Under the pieces are notes generated by a model. That model was not told the origin of the DNA. It saw only the letters and a list, made by a program, of their open reading frames with translations, and made no database searches. A DNA stretch of 64,000 bases, from NCBI GenBank assembly GCA_030407085.1, contig CM059583.1, positions 210,612,001 to 210,676,000 on the forward strand, given 5' to 3'. Positions within the stretch are counted from its first letter, which is position 1; each line of letters begins with the position of its first letter. The position numbers and the translations under genes were made by a program. Positions 42,561-52,697 of the stretch are shown piece after piece. The DNA comes from Trichopria drosophilae. Lineage: Eukaryota; Arthropoda; Insecta; Hymenoptera; Diapriidae.

Positions 42561-43574
42561 TGATAGTTTTCGAGATATGGCCGTTTAAAAAATGGTAAAT
42601 TTCATTTTTGTCGTTTACACTTTTATCAATAACTTTTGAACAAATTAATATTTTGCGCTGAAATTTGCGGGATAGGCTTATCGTTGCGCATTCTAAACGT
42701 AGTTCAACTTTGAATAAGTTCTGAAACTTGACTCCGAAACTGGTGATTTCACATGGAATGCCCCACATGTAACAACGTAAACTATAGAACATCCAACGTT
42801 CTAGGAGGCCCCTACGCTGTTAACCAGCAGATCACAAACTATCTAAACTGGCTGTGTAGAAAACTACATTCAGTACTGTAGCCGTTAATTGCTGAAACAT
42901 TAGCGCGAAGTGTTAAAACGCTCGCGTCGTCATTTTTTGATTTTTCACTTTATGGCAATAAATTCTGACGTCAGAAAAACTCCAAAACTTGAATGTTTAA
43001 AAATGGAATGACATCACTGGAAATTCAGTGACTAGTCACGGGATGGCAAGATCCCTAAAATCAAATGATTTTAGATATAGCCATTTTAAAATACAAAATG
43101 CTCCGTAATATTGTATATGTAGATTCGTTAGATAGTATATTTTTAATCTCAATAGCCCGTAATTTCATCTTTTGGAAGTTTGTGTTTGTTTATTATTCGA
43201 TAAAAGGAAATAGTAGGTTTTACTATCTAAATAGTAGAATATGATACAAATAGGGTTTTTAGTTTTTAACTTTTACTTTACTATCTGATAAGTAGGCTTG
43301 TCTATGGTGTAAAGAATTGAGATACTAATGTTGACTGAAAACGATAACTCTATCTTATCCTACCTACTATCTAGTTAGTATTTCATTTTTCCGTGTACAT
43401 TAATTGTAATAAAAACATTAATTTAAGTTCAAAATAAAAAGTTAAAAAACTCCAATTATTCATTCCATTTGTTAATCCTCTTATTAAATGCGCCGTCTCA
43501 CCGAGATATATTAAATTATTCGTTTCGTATTTGTACAATCGTTCTTTTTGAACATATACATATATATATATATA
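42561..43574. other. Intergenic DNA
   Basis: AT-rich. A stretch at 43200-43400 repeats the word TACTATCT/AGATAGTA in both orientations. No genes supported. Confidence 0.35.
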
Positions 43575-44314
43575 CAGGGTGTACGAAAAGTCCCGGGACG
43601 GTTGAATAACTTTCGAAAGAATAAAAATTTCAAAAATCGCCGAAATACGTGATTCGATTTTTCAAACAAGCAATCTTTTGAGAGGGGGTTTCGGCCACCC
43701 AACCTCAAGGGGGGCGGGGGGCACGAGAGGGGCCAAAAATCTTAAATGGCAACATGGTTTGAGTGGGGGCTCATTTGAAAGGTATTTTCGAGACGAATTC
43801 AGATCACTGGTCATAGAGGGCGCTGCGATCATTTTTCGGAGAGATACAAGTAAAAGAGCTTTTCAATGTAACGTTCAGAAACGGGTTGACACCCGTTTAA
43901 GAATATTGTTTTACACGATTTTAAGTTTTTTAAGTTTTTTAAGTTTTTTAAGTTTTTTAAGAATATTGAATTACACGATTCGGCGACTTCGAAATTTTCA
44001 TTTTTTCAAACGTTAGTACGTCTAAGATCTGAAAAAAGTCAAAAATATCTGCGAAAAATGATCGCAGCGCCCTCTATGACCAGTGATCTGATTTCATCTC
44101 GAAAATACCTTTCAAATGAGCCCCCACTCAAACCATGTTGCCATTTAAGATTTTTGGCCCCCCTCGTGCCCCCCGCCCCCTTGAGGTTGGGGGGCCGAAA
44201 CCCCCCCTCAAAAGATAGCTTGTTTGAAAAATCGAATCACGTGTTTCCGCGATTTTTGAAATTTTTATTCTTTCGAAAGTTATTCAACCGTCCCGGGACT
44301 TTTCGTACACCCTG
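43575..44314. mobile_element. 740-bp inverted-repeat element with CAGGGTGTAC ends
   Basis: The left end CAGGGTGTACGAAAAGTCCC and right end GGGACTTTTCGTACACCCTG are exact mirrors. The arms are about 290 bp and near identical. Both ends abut TA inside a TA microsatellite, so a TA duplication is probable but ambiguous. Each arm contains a G/C-homopolymer-rich block. The centre has four tandem copies of AGTTTTTTA at about 43920-43962. Short ORFs in each arm are mirror images and not genes. Confidence 0.8.
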
Positions 44315-44330
44315 TATATATATATATATA

Positions 44331-45012
44331 ATAATGCAATTCTCTAGTTGAGAGAAAGCATTAAAATTGTATTTCTTCTTCGCCGCTTATTTTAAACAAT
44401 TAATAATCAAAATGATTTATTGGGAAGACGGCATACATACTGAATGTAAACAAAGGAAAAATAAACAATGCGTCGTTCTAATGCGAACAACCGCAAAAGA
44501 TTTAACTTAAACGGAGATATTTAAGGCCAGAAAAAGTTATTTTACTATTGGTTTTATATGGAAAACAAACCCCACCTGTATTTAATTTTATTAAAACTAT
44601 TGCATTATATAAAAAAACGAGTTTCGCACTTGACTGCTTACTGTGTGCTCATCAGCAGGGATCACAGCAGCCTTACCCTGGACTCGATTATTTAATTTAT
44701 GTGTAATTTTAAAAATGTACACGTTTTTTCGAGTTTTTGGGGGAAAAAACTCGAAGAAACGTACATTTAGAATAGAGATTTTAAACGAGAAACGTTTTAA
44801 AATCTTGGGGAACCCTGATAAATATATATATATATTTATATAAAATAATGCAATTCTCTAGTTGAGAGAAAGCATTAAAATTGTATTTCTTCTTCGCCGC
44901 TTATTTTAAACAATTAATAATCAAAATGATTTATTGGGAAGACGGCATACATACTGAATGTAAACAAAGGAAAAATAAACAATACGTCGTTCTAATGCGA
45001 ACAACCGCAAAA
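44331..45012. repeat. 168-bp direct repeat, copies 514 bp apart
   Basis: 44331-44498 and 44845-45012 match with a single difference by eye (ATGCGTCG against ATACGTCG). Both follow TA microsatellites. The intervening 346 bp is different sequence. The near identity indicates a recent duplication. Confidence 0.8.
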
Positions 45013-45323
45013 TTAGTTCTTTTTGAACGATTTCAAATGTTACGAATCTACTACAACGGTATAAATTGACTGTCTGCAGCCAGTTTACTTTTCGCACTGA
45101 AAAAACGTACATAAAAGTAGTTTTTGTCATAGTAGGCGTAAAGTACGCTCTTTACGCTCCGATTTGAGGGCGTAAAGTTGAATTTCACGCCAAGGTAGCG
45201 TAAAGTACGCAACTTCACGCCTACTAGTCGTAAAGTTTTTACTACGTGAAAATGTGTAATGTAACATGTAACAATTATAAATTAATATTATCAAATTCCA
45301 AGAATTGTTTTCAAATTTTGAAA
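45013..45323. repeat. CGTAAAG-rich inverted words
   Basis: About 45135-45240 contains GGCGTAAAGTACGC, CTTTACGCTCC, GGGCGTAAAGTTGAATTTCA, GCGTAAAGTACGC and CTTCACGCC, a cluster of direct and inverted GCGTAAAG words capable of multiple hairpins. The rest is AT-rich with no gene. Confidence 0.45.
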
Positions 45324-45324
45324 T

Positions 45325-45511
45325 TATAATATACTTGTATGATTAAACGAACTTACTTGTAAGTGATGTTCAATCATGATTGTGTTCAGCGCCTCTTCCG
45401 AAGAGATCAATGTGTAGTGCTTCTGCGATGCAGCAATTCCGTCACAATTTTTAAAGTCAAAAAGTTCTTTTCGTTTGTCAGCTGTTACATAATTTGTGGA
45501 ATCTGTCATTC
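45325..45511 (-). CDS. Candidate coding exon, unrecognised
   Basis: From ATG near 45509 the minus strand reads MTDSTNYVTADKRKELFDFK, then NCDGIAASQKHYTLISSEEA and LNTIMIEHHLQ, ending at CAA|GTAAGT, a strong donor at about 45358. Composition is protein-like. It is divergent from the candidate exon at 45564. No downstream exon is recognised, so it may be a fragment. Confidence 0.35.
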
Positions 45512-45563
45512 TTCTTCTTTGTGCCAATACGTTACATCGAATTAAAGAAATTTTGAACAAAAA

Positions 45564-45686
45564 TGAGTAAAAGAAACTACAACGATCGATCTTCTGATAC
45601 TGAGATTGAAGAGGATGATTTGAAAAAGCGAATAAAAATCTTAGAAAAAGAACTTTTGCGACGGAAAGATAATAAACATAAGAAAA
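45564..45686 (+). CDS. Candidate first exon of the gag-like gene split by the Foldback element
   Basis: ATG at 45564 begins MSKRNYNDRSSDTEIEEDDL, a charged, coiled-coil-like basic stretch ending KDNKHKKR. Reading on, the frame stops within three bases, but AAAAG|GTAACA is a plausible donor. Removing the Foldback element and one copy of its duplication brings this within ~0.4 kb of an acceptor-like ATGACAG before the 62974 ORF. The N-terminal style (acidic then Arg/Lys-rich) fits gag-like proteins of that family. The splice as drawn joins one base out of phase, so either the exon boundary is elsewhere or this exon is an independent remnant. Confidence 0.4.
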
Positions 45687-45767
45687 GGTAACATTCGAAA
45701 AGCCGTAAGTTTATTAGGTTAAAGTTACATTATGTGGCAATTTAAAACCGAAATTGAAAACATATCT

Positions 45768-45776
45768 CTACGTATG
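45768..45776. repeat. Left 9-bp target-site duplication of the Foldback-like element
   Basis: CTACGTATG directly before AGCTTTGTGAACC; the identical 9-mer follows the right end at 62693-62701. Confidence 0.9.
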
Positions 45777-46385
45777 AGCTTTGTGAACCTGGCACCCGAC
45801 TTTTCGAAATTCAAAATGTAAAACGCTATTTCGATAGAGTTATGAATACAGTTGAATGTAGTAGAACGAATTTCGTTTGTAGTTGCAGAAAGAGAAAGTT
45901 ACAGGGGGTCCAAAAAAGCCCAGCACCCCAGTTTAAAATATTTTTTGTTTAAAATTTTTTTCCGACAGAAAATCGTTTGTAGTTGATTGTAGTGAAGGAA
46001 TTTCCGTTCGTAGTAGACAGGAAACCGTTTTATGTAAAAAAATTTTTTTTTTTATTTTAATTTTTTTTTTATATTTTAATTTTTGTAATTTTTAATTTAT
46101 GTAAATGTATATTTATAGCCTGCATTGGCAAAATCCCACTACTCACAGGCAAAGTTGATACGAAAGTGTTGCCGCCCCCCCTGACCCACCGCGCCAAACA
46201 GCCTCCGATTAAGAGTAACCAAAACAACCATCAATTTTAATTTCGTACCCAATTGCTCTCAAAAGAAGTTTATTGTAAATTAATATATTCATACCAATTC
46301 GTAGTTTTTTTTAAGCAACCGCGGCAACTATAAACAACAACAAACGTTTATGAAACATCTAATATGAATTACAAATCATATCCTG

Positions 46386-49305
46386 GCGTTTAAATCGTTA
46401 GTAGTCATATTTTGAACAACTGCAAACCAATACAAACTTTCATTTCGTGTCTAGTGCCAATAAAATAAAATGTCCCACAGTTTAAATCATTTGTAGTAAT
46501 TTTTTAAGTAACTACAAACCTTCGTTTCCTCTATAGTATTACTAAATGTAATGTCCTAGGGTCTAAATCGTTTGTAGTAATTTTTTAAGCTACTACAAAC
46601 GTCCCTTTTATCTCGACTGTTAATAAAATATAATATCCTACGGTTTAAATCGTTTGTAGTAATTTTTTAAGCTACTACAAACGTCCGTTCCACCTCTGGT
46701 GTTAATAAAATGCAGTGTCCTATGGTTTAAATCGTTTGTAGTAATTTATTAAGCAACTACAAACATCTATAAACGTTTATTTCGTCTGTAGTGTTAATAA
46801 AAAACAATATCCTATGATTTAAACCGTTTGTAGTAATTTTTTAAGCAACTACAAACATCAGATTAATCTCTAGTGTTAATAAAATGCAGTATCCTATGGT
46901 TGAAATAGTTTGTAGTAATTTATTAAGCAACTACAAACGTCCGTTTCGCCTCTACTGTTAATAAAAGACAATATCCTATGGTTTAAATCGTTTGTAGTAA
47001 TTTTTTAAGCAACTACAAACATCCGATTAATCTCTAGTGTTAATAAATTGCAGTGTCCTATGGTTTAAATCGGTTGTAGTAATTTTTTAAGCTATAACAA
47101 ACGTCCGTTTCACCTCTAGTATTAATAAAATGCAGTATCCTATGGTTTAAATCGTTTGTAGTAATTTATTAAGCAACTACAAACGTCCGTTTCATCTCTA
47201 GTGTTAATAAAATACAGTGTCGTATGGTTTAAATCGGTTGTAGTAATTTTTTAAGCTACTACAAACGTCCGTTTCACCTCTAGTGTTAATAAAATGCAGT
47301 ATCCTATAGTTTCAATCGTTTGTAGTAATTTCTAAACCTACTACAAATTACTACAAACGTTTATTTCGTCTCTAGTGTTATTAAAAAATAATATCCTATG
47401 GTTTAAATCGCTTGTAGTAATTTTTTAAGCTACTACAAACGACCGTTTCACCTCTAGTGTTAATAAAATGCTGTGTCCTTTGGTTTAAATCGTTTGTAGT
47501 AATTTATTAAGATACTACAAACGTCCGTTTCATCTCTAGTGTTAATAAAATGCAGTGTCCTTTGGTTTAAATCGTTTGTAGTAATTTCTTGAGCAACAAC
47601 AAACGTTTATTTCGTCTCTAGAGTTAATAAATTCCAATATCCGACTCATTAAATCGTTTGTAGTAATTTCATAAGCTACTACAAACAACCACAAACGTTT
47701 ATTTCGTCTCTAGTGTTAATAAAATACAATATTCTACGGTTTAAATCGTTTGTAGTAATTTCTAAAGCTACTACAAACTACTACAAACGTTTATTTCGTC
47801 TCTAGTGTTATTAAAATACAATATTCTACGGTTTAAATCGTTTGTAGTAATTTATTAAGCAACTACAAACGTACGTTTCATCTCTAGTGTTAATAAAAGA
47901 CAATATCCTATGGTTTAAATCGTTTGTAGTAATTTTTTAAGCAACTACAAACATCCGATTAATCTCTAGTGTTAATAAAATGCAGTGTCCTATGGTTTAA
48001 ATCGTTTGTAGTAATTTATTAAGCAACTACAAACAACTACAAACGTTTATTTCGTCTCTAGTGTTAAGAAAATGCAGTGTCCTATGGTTTAAATCGTTTG
48101 TAGTAATTTTTTGAGCTACTACAAACGACCTTTTCTCCTCTAGTGTTAATAAAATGCAGTGTCCTATGGTTTAAATAGTTTGTAGTAATTTTTTAAGCTA
48201 CTACAAACGTCCGTTTCGCCTCTACTGTTAATAAAAGACAATATCCTATGGTTTAAATCGTTTGTAGTAATTTTTTAAGCAACTACAAACATCCGATTAA
48301 TCTCTAGTGTTAATAAAATGCAGTGTCCTATGGTTTAAATCGTTTGTAGTAATTTATTAAGCAACTACAAACAACTACAAACGTTTATTTCGTCTCTAGT
48401 GTTAATAAAATACAATATCCTATGGTTTAAATCGTTTGTTGTAATTTTTAAGCCGCTACAAACGTCCGTTTCATCTCTAGTGTTAATAAAATGCAGTGTC
48501 CTATGGTTTAAATCGTTTGTAGTAATTTTTTAAGATACTAAAACCGTCCGTTTCATCTCTAGTGTTAATAAAATGCAATGTCCTATGGTTTAAATCGTTT
48601 GTAGTAATATTTTAAGCTACAAGAAACGTCCGTTTCACCTCTAGTGTTAATAAAATGCAGTATCCTATGGTATCAATCGTTTGTAGTAATTTATTAAGCA
48701 ACTACAAACAACTACAAACGTTTATTTCGTCTCTGGTTTTAATAAAATACAATATACTATGGTTTAAATCGTTTGTAGTAATTTTTTAAGCCGCTACAAA
48801 CGTCCGTTTCATCTCTAGTGTTAATAAAATACAGTGTCGTATGGTTTAAATCGGTTGTAGTAATTTTTTAAGCTACTACAAACGTCCGTTTCACCTCTAG
48901 TGTTAATAAAATGCAGTGTCCTATGGTTTAAATCGTTTGTAGTAATTTTTTAAGCTACTAAAAACGTCCGTTTCATCTCTAGTGTTAATAAAATGCAATG
49001 TCCTATGGTTTAAATCGTTTGTAGTAATTTTTTAAGCTACAACAAACGTCCGTTCCACCTCTAGTGTTAATAAAATGCAGTGTCCTGTGGTTTAAATAGT
49101 TTGTAGTAATTTTTTAAGCTACTACAAACGTCCGTTTCGCCTCTACTGTTAATAAAATGCTGTGTCCTTTGGTTTAAATCGTTTGTAGTAATTTATTAAG
49201 ATACTACAAACGTCCGTTTCATCTCTAGTGTTAATAAAATGCAGTGTCCTTTGGTTTAAATCGTTTGTAGTAATTTCTTGAGCAACAACAAACGTTTATT
49301 TCTTC
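46386..49305. repeat. Left-arm tandem array of ~82-93-bp hairpin repeats
   Basis: Units read GTTTAAATCGTTTGTAGTAA, a T/A spacer, CTACTACAAACG, then CTCTAGTGTTAATAAAATG and CAGTGTCCTATG. There are roughly 30 units by eye. Each contains a 9-10-bp stem, GTTTGTAGTA against TACTACAAAC, around an ~11-nt loop. Three unit types alternate after the stem: CGTCCGTTTCATCTC, CATCCGATTAATCTC, and a longer one with a doubled ACTACAAAC and CGTTTATTTCGTCTC. The array resumes after the LTR element at 59783. Confidence 0.92.
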
Positions 49306-49788
49306 TGTTATATCCAGAATAATGTACATTGTATGTAATGAAGATATTCAAATTTAAATTATAGAAATAGGCATGAATGTATATGTATATGAATGTTCTG
49401 AGTAGTCGAGGTTCATTTTCGAATTGAAAAGTGCGTTCAGTTCGGTCTGAACATTGAAACCGTGCGGAGTACCATTATCTCTAAACTTAGTATTAATTTG
49501 CGTATTGTGGGTTATCCCTATTTAAAATAATACTTTCTTTTTTTTTGGATTCTTTTTGAAGAGGAAATAATTGGTAAGTACTAAAGAGTATATTTACTAT
49601 CATTTTATATATTTCATTTCTTTTTTTTGGTAATAGTAGAATTATTTTTGTATTTGTCATAATAGTTTATTTGGTTTTAATATTTCATGATATAAATTAT
49701 TCAATTTCGCTTCTGTAGGGAAGATCATAAAGGTATTGACAAATTATTTCTTATTTCTATTATATTAGTCACAAAAGAACTTATAACA
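49306..49788 (+). repeat. 5' LTR, 483 bp
   Basis: Begins TGTTATATCCAG and ends AACTTATAACA. It contains an initiator-like TCAGTT at 49437-49442, the usual cap motif of insect gypsy elements, and a strong splice donor TTG|GTAAGTA at 49573/49574. It differs from the 3' LTR at TATATCC/TACATCC, GTGCG/GTTCG and GAACATT/GAAAATT. Confidence 0.95.
49437..49573 (+). promoter_or_regulatory. Putative cap site and short leader exon with splice donor
   Basis: Starting from the initiator TCAGTT, the ~136 nt up to TTG|GTAAGTACT contain no ATG. If spliced to the acceptor at 57433/57434 this leader would deliver ribosomes straight to the third ORF. The cap site and splice use are inferred from motifs. Confidence 0.5.
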
Positions 49789-49790
49789 AA

Positions 49791-49807
49791 TGGTGTCAGA
49801 AGTGGGA
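49791..49807 (+). other. Primer-binding site, tRNA-Leu
   Basis: TGGTGTCAGAAGTGGGA begins two bases after the 5' LTR. It is complementary to the CCA-added 3' end of animal tRNA-Leu of the ...CCCACTTCTGACA type. It primes minus-strand DNA synthesis. Confidence 0.85.
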
Positions 49808-51146
49808 TACCTTTATTGAAATTGAATTTTTTCATTTTTTTTTTTGGTTAAATTTAGTATAAATTATTATTGTCATTATCGTGTATTATATTCATAAACA
49901 AACTAATTGATTTTGGAAGAATTGAGTTAATATTGTAAGCCATATTTTCATATATGATTACGAGATTTAGTGAAATATATTTTTAAATTAATAACTGTCA
50001 ATTTTAATGTCGTTTGAGCATACATATGTTGCTGACACAATACGAAATTATTAAATGAATTTAAGTACTTTTTATCTTTTTGTTTCGTATTGATATTATT
50101 ATTGGACAATTCGAACGTTTTATTGAAATATTTTTAAATTTATTACTATGATAAATGTAAGTTGTGGGTGAGGTGTGACTTATTTAAAGATAAGGCGGTT
50201 ATATTGATGCGAATGACATTTTGAATAATATTTTGACATATTAATTGCATTGGATGTATGTTTGACTAAATAAAAATTATTTGTAGAAAGGGGTATTTAA
50301 ATTAATATTAAAATTTATGAAAATTATTATGTTTTTTTCTACGTATATTTTTGTGTATGTGTCTATATTTATTATTTATTAATTTATTGAAGTAATTTCA
50401 ACATTTTATTTTATAATAATTAAAATAGCATTATAAGTAAAGTAAAATTTGGAATTAATTCAACATTTATTGCAGTGAAAGTGTTAATCAAAACAGTGCG
50501 CGGAAAGTAAACAACCTAGATTTCGGAGGAAAATACAGAAAATAATATTTGAAATTGGCGTTATATGATTAAATTTAAACTTTTCCGTTTTTTTTGATAA
50601 TTTTGTTTAATGTATTAATTATTATTTAATTACATACTATTTGATTTATTTTAATTATTTTTTATTTTTTTTTTGTTATTTATTTTTATAATTTGGTAGA
50701 TTTTGTATTTATTTTTATAATTTTCAGAATACTTTTGTTCAAACTATGAGGATAAATTCATTAATTAATTTCCGTTCACTGTCATCTTATTTAATTGATT
50801 TACTTATTTCATTTTTATAATTTGCCAATTGTGGAATACCTGGATTGTTTTCATTGAAAACAAATTTTATGTTGTTAATTATTTTAAGATTGTAGCGATG
50901 ATTTTCAATTTTATTTTCAGGAATGTATATATAATATTTATAATATTTAATTTGTATATTTATGTTACTATTGAATGACTATTTATGCTAATATTGAAAT
51001 ACATGTTCCTTTAACCTATGTTATACACGACGACTTTCGGAATTGTATGTGTATATATGCAGTTTGCGTGATATTATATTTTTTTTTGTCGTGTTATGTT
51101 TATGATTAATTTGATATTTTATTTTATTCAGAACATTTAAAATAAA

Positions 51147-51179
<33 letters not shown>

Positions 51180-51455
51180 TTGTACCATATCGAATGACAT
51201 TAAAATAGATATAATCCCTTAATTAAAACCAGATGAATTTCCTTTTTTTTTTGTTTTACAGTCATTGGATTTTGATATTATAATTAAATGATATTACAAT
51301 TAAAATAAGTTGCAGGAATATTATGTGATAAAATTTAATATTCAATATTGTCAAGTATTTCCTAATCTAATATAATTTCTTTTATTTATTTTTATTTTTG
51401 TTATTTTCGTTTTGTTAATTATATAATTGTGTAGTGTAATAATATTGGTTACAAA
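49808..51455 (+). other. Long AT-rich untranslated leader of the LTR element
   Basis: About 1.65 kb with no coding region, many short upstream ATGs and a poly(A) tract at about 51147-51176. A second good donor-like AAT|GTAAGT is near 50155. Packaging and internal initiation signals would be expected here but are not recognisable. Confidence 0.6.
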
Positions 51456-52697
51456 ATGACAGATCCAGATATAACAAATGTAATGATGACATCAATGGCA
51501 GAGTATATGATTCTACAAAACTCTGTGGTAAATATACCTTATTATGATGGAAAGAACATGCCATTGAAGAATTTTTTACAAGACATAAAAAATGCATCAA
51601 AGTATGTTCCGGCTGAATTAGAAGGCAATCTTGTCAATAGTATTATTGGAAAATTACAGGGTACAGCTAGAGATAGTGTTTTTAGTAAAACTTTTGTTAC
51701 TGTGGATTCCTTAATAAAACATTTGAAGACAAGATTTGCCTCGGATAAAACGTATAATTATTATGTAGAACAACTAGAAAAATCTTATATGCAAAAAGGG
51801 GAAACCGTAAATGATTTTTATGATAGAATAAATATAATTATTTCGGGAGCAAGTTCAGCTTTAAAAGAGACTTATGGGGATCGATCAAAAGAAATGATAT
51901 TGCCATTAAAAGAGTGCGCATTAGAAGTTTTTTTGAAAGGTTTACCAGATGAGATAGCCGGCGTTGTTGAAGCTCGAGATCCAAAAAGGTTAGATGAGGC
52001 ATTGGAAATAGCAGTTAAAAGAGAACGTAGGTGTAGTTCTGGTAAAGTAGATTTAAAGAATATTCAGGGGAGTTTAGTTAATTGTAGTTTAGCACATAGT
52101 TCCCATGATATGCCAGAAGACTTTCGTATTCATAATTATCCCATTAATCAAGCTGGAAACCATCCTTTTAAAGTAAACTCAGGAACTTTAAACCATGATA
52201 TTAATAAATATAATCAAAGACAGGATTTTGACAGATCTTTGGGATATCAGTATTTACCACCTCCAATGCCCGTGCCTCCATGTCCATTCCCATATCCTTA
52301 TCCATACTTCTATCCGCCGTATGGATATCCTCCTTATATGAATTCTCAAATGCAAAATATACCACCAAATCCGTATCCAGTAAACCCTTGTAACATGCAA
52401 CCATACAATTATCAATTGCAACAACCATACACTTATCAACCTCCTTATCAACCTCCTTATCAACCTCCTTATCAACGACGGGGCTTTTATCAAAATCCGC
52501 AAGAAAATAAATATCGATCCTCTTTACCGACCACATCAAATCAAAAGGACAATTCTCCAGTAAAAATTAGGGAAATACCAGATTCTTTAAACTCTCCCGT
52601 GATTCGTCGTGGAGACGCAACGGCGAATCAAGTGGCGAACGAGCGTCAAGAGAAAGTAAAATTTCTGGTATCCGACAAATCAAAATCGTCAAAATAA
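51456..52697 (+). CDS. gag: Gag polyprotein of the LTR element, 413 aa
   Basis: Structural protein of the retrotransposon particle. Residues ~30-190 have the helical retroviral/gypsy capsid look (NIPYYDGKNMPLKNFLQDIK, FLKGLPDEIAGVVEARDPKR). The C-terminal third is Pro/Tyr-rich with YQPPYQPPYQPPYQ encoded by a 12-bp repeat (about 52430-52480). No CCHC zinc knuckle is seen, which is unusual for gypsy-type gag; nucleic-acid binding may rest on the basic tail (RRG, NERQEKVKF). The start is the first in-frame ATG after the leader. The last 125 nt overlap the pol frame, and the stop is at 52695-52697. Intact. Confidence 0.9.
   Translation: MTDPDITNVMMTSMAEYMILQNSVVNIPYYDGKNMPLKNFLQDIKNASKYVPAELEGNLVNSIIGKLQGTARDSVFSKTFVTVDSLIKHLKTRFASDKTYNYYVEQLEKSYMQKGETVNDFYDRINIIISGASSALKETYGDRSKEMILPLKECALEVFLKGLPDEIAGVVEARDPKRLDEALEIAVKRERRCSSGKVDLKNIQGSLVNCSLAHSSHDMPEDFRIHNYPINQAGNHPFKVNSGTLNHDINKYNQRQDFDRSLGYQYLPPPMPVPPCPFPYPYPYFYPPYGYPPYMNSQMQNIPPNPYPVNPCNMQPYNYQLQQPYTYQPPYQPPYQPPYQRRGFYQNPQENKYRSSLPTTSNQKDNSPVKIREIPDSLNSPVIRRGDATANQVANERQEKVKFLVSDKSKSSK
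52586..52630 (+). promoter_or_regulatory. -1 ribosomal frameshift signal between gag and pol
   Basis: The slippery heptamer T TTA AAC lies at 52586-52592 in the gag frame, followed after 7 nt by a stem-loop. 52600-52609 (TGATTCGTCG) pairs with 52621-52630 (CGGCGAATCA), 10 pairs including one G-U, with an 11-nt loop. The pol frame is open only from 52571, so the heptamer falls inside the short permissible overlap. Confidence 0.85.

Noticed and set aside
43678..44351. ORFs of 112 and 97 codons
   Set aside because: They sit in the two mirrored arms of the 740-bp inverted-repeat element and encode G/C-run low-complexity peptides.
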